DNA of 14,339 nucleotides from Paraglomus occultum (GCA_910592205.1 CAJVPJ010000941.1:1-14339), one strand, 5' to 3'. Positions 1 to 8,542 are shown, numbered from the stretch's first letter. Program-made: numbers and translations. The notes: generated from the letters alone by a model not told the origin.

Positions 1-1427
1 TCATCGTCATCCAAGTCATCTGGACATACTCCATTAGTGAATTTCTGACAAAATTCCTTTGCAGACTGTGGTTTGGCAGACGACGGTTTAGTGGGCTTGG
101 GCGGCGCAGGTTCCGAAACTGTGATATCATCGTCGCCGATGACAAAGTCGTATGTCGATATCTGAGGAGAATTGGAAAAAGTGCTAAAGGGTGTTGCTGC
201 TTCGATCGGTTGTAGATTTCCCACACTACTTGCAGGCGTGCTTGCTTCTTCGTCACTAGCCTGCGATGATGGAGGTGTGCTCATGTTTGGTCTAGTCGGG
301 CCTCCGGATGACTGTCCAACAAACTCGCTAATCTCTTTATCTATGGCGGCAGTACTTTTAGACGTGCTGTCGACGGTGAAATCAAATGAAAAATTAGACT
401 GTTTGAGTAGACTGTTCTCTTCTTGTAACTGTTCTACTAGTGCTCTGAGTTTTTCATTCTCTTGAACGCTCTTGGCAGATTGTGATTCTAGTAATTTGAT
501 TTTATTTTCGAGTTCTTTGACATAACGTTCTTTTCGTTCACGGAACGCTCGCTGTGCAGCTCTGTTTTGTGCCTTGCGTTTCTAATGTCATAAAGTCATT
601 ATGATAGAATCGATAGTCGTTTATATTAGTCGTTTTGTGTTGTTATCAACAAATGTGCGCGCGTGCAAAAGACCCAGCACCATTGCAGCTTTGAATCACC
701 AAACCATAAAACAATGTTGAAAACGTACAGAGCTTGGAGTATTTGTAAGCGGTTTTCTTCCGGGTTTTTTCTTTTGTGGTTCGGGCGATTGTTCTGACAG
801 CGTTGGTGAACTGCTCAACTCTGCCGGATCTAATAAACCAAATGAATGAAAATATTCAACCTTTTTCACGTTCCTACGACAAAAACATGCAACAGTCGAC
901 GTTCATCATGTATGATGACTTGTCGTGCGATTCCTCTCCCACGTTAAAACCGTTTTTAAAAAATACTACTTTTTCTTTTCGCAACTCTTTACCCCATGCG
1001 AGTTTACCAACCTTGAGTAGAGAGATCCGGATGAGGAACAGACGAAATGTTTAGATTATCTGCAAAGACAGGTCATATCAGTCATGGGTTAGAGCTTTCC
1101 AGGCCAGGCCGACCATACCCCCCAAGCATTCGTAAAACTATACTTGTCGCACACAAACTTGCACTCTCTTTCTTTTTTCCAGTCCTACTTACGACTTGCT
1201 TTGGTTGGAGTCTGTTGAATAAAGTCTTCCAACAAGTCTAATTTCCTCTTTGCGTCTTCCTCGTATCGGTATCGATCATTGGAAGCTATCGCTGCAGCAA
1301 GTAGTTTCTGTGCTTCAATGTTGTCTTCGAGAGATGTAAGATCCCACGAGTAAGGGTCCGCCATTGCAAAAGCAGTAGCAGCGGCTGACGTGGGTAACGG
1401 GTTTTGCGTTGGATACAGAGGATTCAT
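1..1427 (-). CDS. AP-1-like bZIP transcription factor (Yap1/Pap1 family), 5' part, three exons, truncated by window edge
   Basis: Exons on the minus strand are 1427-1193, 793-729 and 581 to beyond 1. Introns 1192-794 and 728-582 have GTAAGT..CAG and GTACGT..TAG ends and join in phase (1, then 0). The visible 293 residues start MNPLYPTQ and pass a basic stretch (QKKKPGRKPLTNTPSS) into the bZIP domain from residue 101, KRKAQNRAAQRAFRERKERY, followed by a leucine-rich zipper to about residue 155. NRAAQRAFR holds the Asn, Gln, Phe and Arg contacts of fungal AP-1 proteins. A Ser/Thr/Pro-rich stretch leads to C278 and C286 (FCQKFTNGVC), which resembles the first redox-sensing cysteine cluster of the family; the C-terminal cluster would lie past the edge. 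Family members are nuclear, redox-controlled activators of antioxidant and drug-efflux genes. The start is the ATG at 1427; an upstream extension of the frame lacks an ATG and is hydrophobic. A second ATG in exon 1 (AFAMADPYS) is possible. Confidence 0.93.
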
Positions 1428-1754
1428 CGTTGAAATACTATATAAAGAGAGAGTTGAAGAAACGATGAGGTAATAATAACGAGGATGGCTAGACGCTTGA
1501 TATAATGTTTGCAATTTGCATGACGCAAGATAGAGGTATCACGGATTTTAGCGAGAGTGAAGAAATATGATTGGTTGAATAGTTCAATACGGGTCATAAA
1601 TTAGAGTGGTACGGGCTATTAACTAATGATATCTGATACACTTTACATGCGTCAATCAAATTCTTATTATAGCAGCCATACTCCAAGTGTGTATAGATAA
1701 ATACCTTTTTTTTTTATGTATGCAAAGAAAATAATAGATGCGCTATAACTATAC

Positions 1755-1866
1755 AATATTAATTTCTCTTTTTCTCTCATTCTCGTTCTCATTCTCTTTC
1801 TCACTCTCTCGCTTTCCTCTCTCTTTCTCTCTCACTTTCTCTCCCTTCCCTTCTACCTCTCTCCCC
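1755..1866. repeat. Pyrimidine-rich low-complexity tract
   Basis: Irregular runs of CTTTCTCT, TTCTCATTCTC and CTCTCTC. The long open frame across it on the plus strand is a by-product of the lack of A and G and is not taken as a gene. Confidence 0.75.
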
Positions 1867-2096
1867 CCATCATATCATAATAAACCACTATTACTCCCAA
1901 CACAAACTAAAACAAGCTTTTTTATAGCTACAAGTAACAGCATTCATGTAAACCAGCCAATCATAAAACCATTGTAGGAATGATTGTAGCATATTGACTG
2001 GATCCCAAAAGTTGAAAGATTATATATATATATAATTAAATCAAAAATTAAAAACCGACATATGGAAATCGATGTGTCTTATATATCTTCAAAGTA

Positions 2097-2102
2097 TTTA
2101 TT
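2097..2102 (-). terminator. Candidate polyadenylation signal AATAAA of the bHLH gene
   Basis: AATAAA lies on the minus strand about 130 nt past the stop of the bHLH gene, after the hairpin at 2166-2185. A GTAAGTAAG donor-like sequence near 2112-2120 lies just before it on the transcribed strand, so a spliced 3' UTR or alternative last exon is also possible. Confidence 0.35.
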
Positions 2103-2165
2103 TCTCTGTCTTACTTACTCTCCAATCAATAACAATCTATCTCCTATTGCTGGCTGATTGAATGC

Positions 2166-2185
2166 TCAAAGTATTTCTACTTTGA
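2166..2185 (-). promoter_or_regulatory. Perfect 8-bp hairpin with GAAA tetraloop in the bHLH 3' flank
   Basis: On the transcribed strand TCAAAGTA-GAAA-TACTTTGA forms an uninterrupted 8-bp stem closed by a GNRA-type loop. It begins 44 nt after the stop codon, so it should lie in the 3' UTR. It may be an RNA element; chance cannot be excluded. Confidence 0.4.
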
Positions 2186-2228
2186 TCGTTTTTTACACGT
2201 CGACAGGAATAATCGCTTCTCTTGCTTC

Positions 2229-4262
2229 TCACAATCCGAGAGCGTAAATTTTGTCAAGAGTCTGTCTCTGACGATAGATTTGCCCCATCCTGTTAAATAT
2301 CATGAAGCATGTCAGAGACAATTTGCATTATTGGATTATCGAATGGGTAGTGAGGTATTTAGTATCGTATCTTGAATAGCTGATACTATTAAATTATATA
2401 ACCAATAGATGTCGTAATTAATAGAATAGAGGAGCTATAGGATTGATTTTATTAGGCTTGAAATATACGAATATGGTTGGTGGTGGTGGTGGTGGGGGGG
2501 GGGGGGGGGGGGATGGTAAATAGGGAGAGAGAGAGAGAGAAAAAAAAAGAGAGACAAAATTATAAATGTAAGAAGGATGATGTAGAGAAATTGGGAAAGA
2601 GAAGGAAAATAATATACCAGGGAGTGGCAAAAGATGAAAGGAGATGAATAAAAAACAGCAAGCAATCACATGGAACTTACTTTTTTTCGTTTTCCAATTG
2701 TGTGTTGAGGTATAATACAGTTTGATTGAGTCTATTAATTTCTTCAAGAAGGAAGCTCTCTCTTGATCGCATTTGCTTGATATGATTAACAGCTAAATAG
2801 TCAAAATATGTAACATGTAAATACACATACTAACGACTCGCTAATATCAACCATCGGTACTTTTCAACATCAATACTTACTTTTCTGCAACAAAGTGGCT
2901 TTGCTCATCTTTCTCCCATTATATGCGAATGGAAGTTGCCGACGCAATTCTTCAAACCCATCCTTGATTTCAGCGCGTCGCTTTTGTTCAGATTGAATGT
3001 GTACTTGACGACGGAATTCTGCATGTGATATGGCACTATAAAAATAAATTGATCTATTAGAAATAGGATATAATATCACGTGATTAATGAAATAAAAAGA
3101 TGAAACTAATTAATTAGTCCTACCCATCCCCCCATCATATTATAACACACAAACACAAACACAACCCGCAAACATACAAAACATCAACACGCAAACACAC
3201 ACACAACATACAAACATACGACAAACTATTGCACTAGTACAATGACACTCTGACACACACTATATTGCACTAATACATTGGATACACATTGATGCGCTGG
3301 ACACACTTACACACTTACACACTGACACCCAGAGACACACCCAAGATCCCCACAATCATAGCATTTGCCCGCGATCTAATTCTCAAGCTCTTCCGCGTCT
3401 CCCAACCCCTCTCTCATTCGCGTTCCGTTTCGTGTAATCAACTCACCTACAATTCTCATCATCATCACCTTCCTCAGTGCCGCCTCCCGGTCCAATGATG
3501 CCACCCTGACCATCGACCAATATTCCGTCGTTATCGCCTCGTCTCTTTCGTCTCTTTACTCCCGACTTGGCCGATTCATATTTTTCCTTGCTATATTGAA
3601 AAAACTCGGGTGTATCGAATTCTTCGGTTGATGTTGGAGCACTCTCACGATATTCCAGAAAGCTTAATGGAGATGAGGGAGACGGAGATAGTAATTGCAC
3701 TGGAGAGGAGAGTGGCTGTTGGTGTGTGAGTGGATGACTTGGGACCGATTGAGCGGGAAGAGTAGTTGATGTGGAGTGTGAGACGTGTGCATCGAATGCG
3801 GTTTGATGAATGGAAACCAGAGAAGACTGTGATGGACAGTAAGAAAGCTCTGATGATGGATGAAGAGCGAGAAGAGTATCGAGAGAGGAAGAGTATCGAG
3901 AGAGGGAGAGTATCGAGAGGGAGAGAGTGTGAAAAGAGAAACGTGGATAGATTTGCGAGTCGTATTCCAAAAGAGGGTTTTATCCGTGTCGTAGTTGTAG
4001 TCGCGTGTAATGGAGAGAGGATGTGATTTATATAGATAAAATAGATAATGAAATTGATATCACTTGTTTAGTAGTGGAAAAAACGCGTACTTTTTGACAA
4101 GAGACGTTTCCTCGAGTACGAGTTTTCAACGAAACGACAGAACAGAACACAACGAAACGACGAAACCAAATCCTTGTGGATTATCTTACCTATGGCTGAT
4201 ACGGGAGCATGAGTGACTTCATGAGAGAGAGCAAAGGGAGAAGTGAAAGCATGACGTTGCAT
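2229..4262 (-). CDS. bHLH-leucine-zipper transcription factor, five exons, 267 aa
   Basis: Minus-strand exons are 4262-4190, 3849-3447, 3035-2881, 2792-2681 and 2289-2229 (stop TGA). All four introns have GT..AG ends (GTAAGA, GTGAGT, GTAAGT, GTAAGT) and phases 1, 2, 1, 2 that join without a break into 804 nt. Residues 1-122 are Ser/Pro/Thr/His-rich. A basic KRRKRR at 123-128 is a likely nuclear signal, and an acidic EEGDDDEN follows. The bHLH spans about 167-218: basic region RRQVHIQSEQKRRAEI with H171, E175 and R179, the residues that read an E-box; helix 1 to LRRQLP; helix 2 KMSKATLLQKTVNHIKQM. Leucines 225, 232 and 239 form a short zipper. The layout recalls MLX/MAX-like and other fungal E-box binders; the exact orthologue is not clear. 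The exon-2 frame is open upstream to about 3970 but has no ATG, so the ATG at 4262 with intron 4189-3850 is preferred. Confidence 0.9.
2476..2512. repeat. (TGG)n followed by a G19 homopolymer, in intron 4 of the bHLH gene
   Basis: TGG triplets run directly into 19 consecutive G (2494-2512). The plus strand could form a G-quadruplex, while the bHLH transcript carries the C-rich strand. Assembly errors in run length are likely here. A GA-rich tract (about 2520-2556) follows. Confidence 0.85.
3076..3083. promoter_or_regulatory. Palindromic E-box TCACGTGA in intron 2 of the bHLH gene
   Basis: TCACGTGA contains CACGTG, the preferred site of bHLH-LZ proteins with an H-E-R basic region. It sits in intron 2, 41 nt before the acceptor of exon 3, and is the only CACGTG I found by eye in the window. 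A regulatory role is inference. Confidence 0.4.
3141..3330. repeat. CA-rich degenerate microsatellite in intron 2 of the bHLH gene
   Basis: Interspersed ACACAC, CAAACA, ACAAAC and CTTACACA units fill much of the 411-bp intron 3446-3036. On the transcribed strand this is a TG/TTG-rich tract. Confidence 0.75.
3871..3927. repeat. 17-nt minisatellite, about three copies, in intron 1 of the bHLH gene
   Basis: Units starting GAGTATCGAGAGAGG begin at 3874, 3891 and 3908, with small changes and a shortened last unit. On the transcribed strand they read as CTCTCTCGATACTC and lie just upstream of the CAG acceptor at 3852-3850, so they make up its polypyrimidine tract. Confidence 0.8.
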
Positions 4263-4408
4263 GTTGTGATATTGATAAAGGATGCGAGTGAGGGACCAGG
4301 TTTTTGTTTGTGAAAGGGAATAATCCGTAAATGCTATATTTATTGATCGTGTGTGGGGGTGGGTTGATTTTAAAAAAAAATCTGTGAGACGCTATTTATA
4401 TCGTTTGT

Positions 4409-4438
4409 GGAGGGGGGAGGGGGGGAGATTTGGTGGGG
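4409..4438 (+). repeat. G-rich tract with quadruplex potential
   Basis: Runs GG, G6, G7 and G4 are separated by short spacers (GGAGGGGGGAGG onwards, then TGGGG). It lies about 150-175 bp upstream of the bHLH start codon, on the strand opposite to transcription. Confidence 0.6.
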
Positions 4439-4667
4439 ACAATAAAAGATTTGTTGTTTATTAATAAGATACTAATCGATAGTCGTTATTAATATCTGTC
4501 TTCTTTACAAAAGAAAACGACAAGAGTTGAAAAGGTTATATAGTCAGATAATGTGTGTATGCAAAAGCTTTTGAATGATGCAAGATGTGTGTAAAGTTGA
4601 GTGTGTGTGTGCTTCGTGCGTGCGTGTTGTATATATATATTAATTGTATGAATGATGATGGATTTTT

Positions 4668-4693
4668 GCGTGCGTCAGTTGCGTGCGTCAGTT
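4668..4693. repeat. Exact tandem duplication of GCGTGCGTCAGTT
   Basis: Two perfect 13-nt copies lie head to tail at 4668-4680 and 4681-4693. Each holds TGCGTCA, which resembles a bZIP half-site arrangement. Confidence 0.8.
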
Positions 4694-5250
4694 GTTTATA
4701 TGATGATATTCGTTTCGAATCGAACCAAATGTGATGAAAACGAAAAAGTTTTTTTTCCTTCGTCTCGAATATTTTTTTTTTGAAATCAAAAAGATTATAA
4801 GTCAGGAATAACCTTTTATAAATTGAACGACTTGGGGAGGCCCACATAAATAAATTTTAGCGTCTGGATTTTTATTGGTCAATTCGGTGCTTGTACTGAT
4901 TTATATTAGCAAAGTAAGTTTAGAGTAAGAAGGTTATTTATTTTAACGAGTTTAAATATATCCACACATGGCTGGTCATGTGATTTATATGTGAACCTTA
5001 TATTTTAAAACGCCCTAAGTGGTTTAACTTAGATAAATATACAGTGCACAGATTTGAATAGCTAGTCATTTTGTGATATTACAAATTCACTCGTTATAGT
5101 AGGTAATACCCTAGCTGTGACAAGATATCACATATTTTTGACACATATTCGAAATGCATGATCAGTAGTGACATTTATGGCAGATACCTCGAGAAAGAGA
5201 GAAGGGATGGTGTAATAGTAGCGGTGGTAATAAATATATTAATTAGTATT

Positions 5251-5366
5251 AGCCGTAGCAGCCGTAGCAGCCGTAGCAACCGTAGCAATAGCCGTTGCAA
5301 TAGAATAGCCGTTGTAATAGCCGTTTTAATAGCCGTTGTAATAGCCGCCGTTGCAATAGCCCGTAG
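5251..5366. repeat. GCCGT minisatellite changing from 9-nt to 12-nt units
   Basis: The array starts with 9-nt units GCAGCCGTA, moves through a mixed zone, and continues with 12-nt units AATAGCCGTTGT and variants. The drift in unit suggests stepwise expansion with point change. An open frame through it gives Arg/Ser then Ala/Val/Ile repeats, which is what the repeat would produce in any case. Confidence 0.8.
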
Positions 5367-5423
5367 TTGGTATTAATTATTATAGTGCTTTTTGCAGATG
5401 AATTACAAAAAAGGGGGGCGTTG

Positions 5424-5458
5424 CGTTCCCAGGGGAACGTTCCGTTGACGTCCGTTGA
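5424..5458. promoter_or_regulatory. Palindrome CGTTCCC-AG-GGGAACG next to a CRE-like TGACGTC and a repeated TCCGTTGA
   Basis: Arms 5424-5430 and 5433-5439 are exact complements with a 2-nt spacer. TCCGTTGA recurs at 5441-5448 and 5451-5458, and TGACGTC (5446-5452) matches the bZIP CRE/ATF core. A TATAAATTA lies downstream near 5474. Together they look like a promoter, but I cannot identify a gene that it would drive. Confidence 0.35.
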
Positions 5459-5459
5459 A

Positions 5460-6660
5460 GGTAAAAAGGTCTGTATAAATTAATGTACTACTACTTTTAC
5501 AAATCTCATTAACAAAACCATCAATTGTTATCCTAAAGAAATAAAACGGTGGTATCCGATTACCGAATTAAAGAAGCCCGTCGTAATATAGAAGCAAATC
5601 ATGTCATCACAAACGCTCTTTTTTTTTTTTTTCCTGATCGGTTTCGTTTGTCTTTGGAGTTTATTCCCTATTCTTTGATTCCCTTTTACTCAGTTATCCA
5701 TCGCCTTTTCTTTTCTTTAACCCTAACCCTAAACCCTGACCCTTTCCCTTTCCCTTTTTCCTTTTTTCCTTTCCCTCGTGAACATCTCTTTTTTCTTTTG
5801 ATAATGAATAATTTTTAGGAAATCACCCATATAACTAGTTGATCTATCACTACATGTTCGATTACCTTAATTAAACTGTTTGTTAAACCCGGATAAATAA
5901 TCAACTCGTTTTCTTATCACCTTAAAGCCTAGTTTGATACGCTCGACCGTTTCACATCCCATCCCATTGTGCTCTGGAGATCAAAAGACTCTATCGATTG
6001 ATCAAACTCATGTAGTACATAGATGATGAATAAACGTTCCCTATGGCTATGAAAAGGAAAACTTTGAAAATTTTTTTATTACCATCTTCTTTTTGGAAGC
6101 TCAAGCCGAGGCGAGGCAAAAATATTGGAATCAAGTGGTTTTGCGCACACTTACACATTGACTATACTCGTAAATGCGAAATCATTCGTATTACTTGCAT
6201 CGTCGCAATCCAATATAACTCATAAATTACGTTCCTATGTTCTAGATGTGAGTATATCTTGGCGTATGCAAACAATGTAAACTTTACCTTGTTTACCCAG
6301 CCTGCTTTGTTGCTATATTTTGGTCCATTGTGAAAAAAAAAATGTCTAAATCATCAAATGACGACGAATAAACGCTATTGATTTTGTGCATAGGTGGTTT
6401 TTTTCCTCTAACAGTGTTTGTATGGGTAACTTGTTTATGATTTGGCTTGTATGTGGATGCTTTTGCAATTTCCATTAAATAGCTTAATCTATTTACCCGT
6501 GGTCTAGTTGTTTGTCCGCTGTTGTTTTTCGTTTTCAGTTTCTCTGGGTAGAGGAAATCCGTTAATATGTATCACGTATTAATTTGATATTAAATATTAA
6601 AATGCCAACCTTTCCTTAATCTATCATTAATGTAGGTTTATGGTTTATCCTTACCCTATC
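5460..6660. other. No supported gene; poly-T, pyrimidine and telomere-like tracts
   Basis: Open frames near 5549-5818, 6043-6225 and on the minus strand at 6475-6293 have biased composition and no recognisable domain, and at least the first lacks an ATG. The stretch holds a T-run near 5622 and the telomere-like tract at 5719-5742. Confidence 0.5.
5719..5742. repeat. Short interstitial telomere-like tract (CCCTAA)n
   Basis: AACCCTAACCCTAAACCCTGACCC contains two exact CCCTAA units followed by degenerate ones, then CCCTTT units to about 5756. TTAGGG is the usual fungal telomere repeat. The tract is far too short to be a chromosome end, and unique sequence flanks both sides. Confidence 0.6.
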
Positions 6661-6949
6661 TTTACTCATTTTCGATAGATGCACCTTCTACTTGGAAACA
6701 GGCGGGGCCTACCAAATTCAACGAAACTGTGTGTCATGGTAAATTTAATCTTTTTTTTTTTTCAAATCTATATTAGCAACACAGAAAAGTTTTAAGTGGC
6801 CATGTTATCGACAAAACTATATTATGATTCGAGAGAATTTGACTCTGATAGGTACAAGATATTTGTATAACAACCCAAATAAGGTTGGGAACGTGGTTAA
6901 ACGAGTATATTATTAAAGTAGAGGAATATCCAAATATGGTATAAATCCG

Positions 6950-7255
6950 ATGTATGGGCTCATGTTACAAGCGAATTTTAAAAATAATTTAAAGGTTTAC
7001 TTAATAAATAATCAAATGTTTCTTTGTGGAAAAAGTGTTAGTCTTGGTTATGACGCTAGCACTGGCATTTTTGATGTGTATGAGGTTTGCTGTCATGTAC
7101 AACTTGCACAGATTGATATTCATAATGCGCTCGATCAGCTATGTGTACACAGGACGACTGATATAGAAATAAACAAAATGTTTCACTGCCAAATCAGTAA
7201 AATACTAAAGAGAAAAAAAAATGCAATGGAACACACCGGACATGCAGCAGAATGA
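6950..7255 (+). CDS. Hypothetical protein, single open frame of 101 aa, doubtful
   Basis: The frame opens with ATG (MYGLMLQANFK) and ends with TGA. Its composition is more balanced than that of most open frames here, with His, Cys, Asp and Gln spread through it, and it avoids the simple repeats. Middle residues include CGKSVSLGYDASTGIFDVYE; the C-terminus is lysine-rich (KILKRKKN). I recognise no domain, signal peptide or membrane segment. A TATAAA ends only 4 nt before the ATG, too close to act as its promoter. It could be an exon of a larger gene, a gene relic or a chance frame; splice sites around it are not convincing. Confidence 0.2.
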   Translation: MYGLMLQANFKNNLKVYLINNQMFLCGKSVSLGYDASTGIFDVYEVCCHVQLAQIDIHNALDQLCVHRTTDIEINKMFHCQISKILKRKKNAMEHTGHAAE

Positions 7256-7713
7256 CTGTAGTTGCGGTAGTAAATGTTTCCGTTCTTTTTTCTTATTCCG
7301 TAGCCATTGTTTTCTTGTGTATCATTTAATGATATCAAATCCAGTTACAACCATCTAATCTAAGAAATTTTGGTTAAATCTGTGGTATTAATTTCATTTT
7401 CACGCATTAGTATTGTCAGTCCCTGGGTTAAAAACGTATGTACATATTATGTGTATACGTATATGCATAGTGTATTCGATCTGCGTATATGATGTGACAT
7501 TTTACCTTCTGTAGCGAAACGCACATCGCATACCATAATAGATGATACATATTAATTATAATACACCGACACACAAATATATTAATGAAGATACACAGAT
7601 GTATAGATACAATCACATATTAATATAATTAATTCATATTGCCCCACCTTGATATTTTCTTTGTTATCATCACAATAATTATTTCGCTTTATCAACGTCT
7701 CCTCAAGCGCACA

Positions 7714-7748
7714 AAGAAGAAGAAGGAGGAGAAGAAGAAGAGAAGGAA
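7714..7748. repeat. GAA/GGA purine tract
   Basis: Near-continuous AAGAAGAAGAAGGAGGAGAAG-type sequence. It reads as Lys/Glu/Arg repeats in translation and is not taken as coding. Confidence 0.75.
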
Positions 7749-7920
7749 ACGTACATACCGTTGATAATCAGCGGTAGCATGTGAACAGCTGCGATGAATT
7801 AAGTAAACAAAGGGAATGTAACATTGTGTTACGCTACATATCGTTTGTCATATTCTCTCTCTCTCACAGCACAAACTCTCTCTCTCTCCCATTCTATTAC
7901 CCAAATCCATCATCACTCAA

Positions 7921-7963
7921 CCCCCCCCCCCCCTTCCCCTTCCCCTTCCCCTTCCCCTTCCCC
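7921..7963 (-). repeat. C13 plus (TTCCCC)5 tract, quadruplex-prone on the minus strand
   Basis: Thirteen C (7921-7933) are followed by five exact TTCCCC units (7934-7963). The minus strand reads (GGGGAA)5 then G13, a very strong quadruplex pattern. It sits inside a 200-bp pyrimidine block. Confidence 0.85.
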
Positions 7964-8226
7964 AACATCAACCCCTCTCCCTTTTTTTCCCTCCCTCTCC
8001 CTTTTTTCCTTCTCTCCCCCTCCCCCTTTTTTTTTTGCTCGTCTCTTCATCCCATCGCTCTTGTTAGACCATGAGAAAATAGAGTTATCTGATGCATGCA
8101 TTTGTGTTGATTGCAGGATAGCAGAAATAGGCGGGAAACAAAGAAAGAAGGTGAACAGACAGACCTCAAAGAAAAACCGATGAATATGGTTAGCTTGTCT
8201 GTCTATCATTGGGCCTTGATAAGAAT

Positions 8227-8244
8227 TTATAATACGTATTATAA
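8227..8244. repeat. 18-bp perfect palindrome TTATAATACGTATTATAA
   Basis: Every position pairs around a CG centre, with no spacer. It could be a dimer binding site, or simply AT-rich DNA folded on itself. No gene is nearby. Confidence 0.7.
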
Positions 8245-8542
8245 TGACAACTAATTTGTCCATATTAAATTATTTTATTGTCAATAAAGCCTTATTCCCA
8301 TTGTTACATTACAATCATCGTTCGACTAATTACTTGCTTTAATCCTGTTATTTGTTTGCATTTTTTTAAAGTATATTAATGTAAATCAGCAAACAATACA
8401 GACAAAGTACATTCGATTATGTAAAAAACTTTTTTTATATGGTCCAAGGTAGATCGCATTTTGCCAAAGTACAAAAGAATGATTAACGGCGTGGGTTAGT
8501 TATTATTACACCAACCACTACACTGACCGACCGACCACTACA

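Larger units (their letters stand above)
1428..2228. other. Intergenic region between the bHLH 3' end and the bZIP start
   Basis: About 800 bp with no convincing gene. It holds the 3' flank of the bHLH gene at its right side and the promoter of the bZIP gene at its left. A TATA-like TTTATATAG lies just upstream of the bZIP start on the minus strand (about 1437-1445), too near the ATG for a normal TATA box unless the leader is very short. A pyrimidine tract (CTTTCTCT-type, about 1755-1866) fills the middle. Confidence 0.6.
4263..5250. other. Upstream region of the bHLH gene, no gene seen
   Basis: It probably contains the bHLH promoter. A TATA-like AAATATAG lies roughly 75 nt upstream of the ATG on the minus strand, and a CCAAT motif on the minus strand lies near 4872. 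Other contents are a G-rich stretch (4409-4438), a TG-rich stretch (about 4585-4630), an exact 13-nt duplication (4668-4693) and A/T-rich DNA. The open frames here are low in complexity and I do not call any. Confidence 0.5.

Noticed and set aside
172-1241. Plus-strand frames opposite the bZIP gene
   Set aside because: They overlap the bZIP exons and introns antisense, and have no starts or domains of their own.
3443-3970. Single 175-residue minus-strand frame as a stand-alone gene
   Set aside because: It has no ATG; it is exon 2 of the bHLH gene plus intron 1 read through a CT repeat.
6490-6535. tRNA A-box-like GTGGTCTAGTTG
   Set aside because: No B box downstream and no cloverleaf.
7428-7616. 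Minus-strand frame of 62 residues
   Set aside because: It lies in alternating TATA/TACGTA DNA and is rich in Ile, Tyr and Cys from composition only.
7781-8263. Three overlapping frames with Pro/Ser/Phe or Glu/Gly repeats
   Set aside because: They are translations of the pyrimidine block and the C13/(TTCCCC)5 tract.
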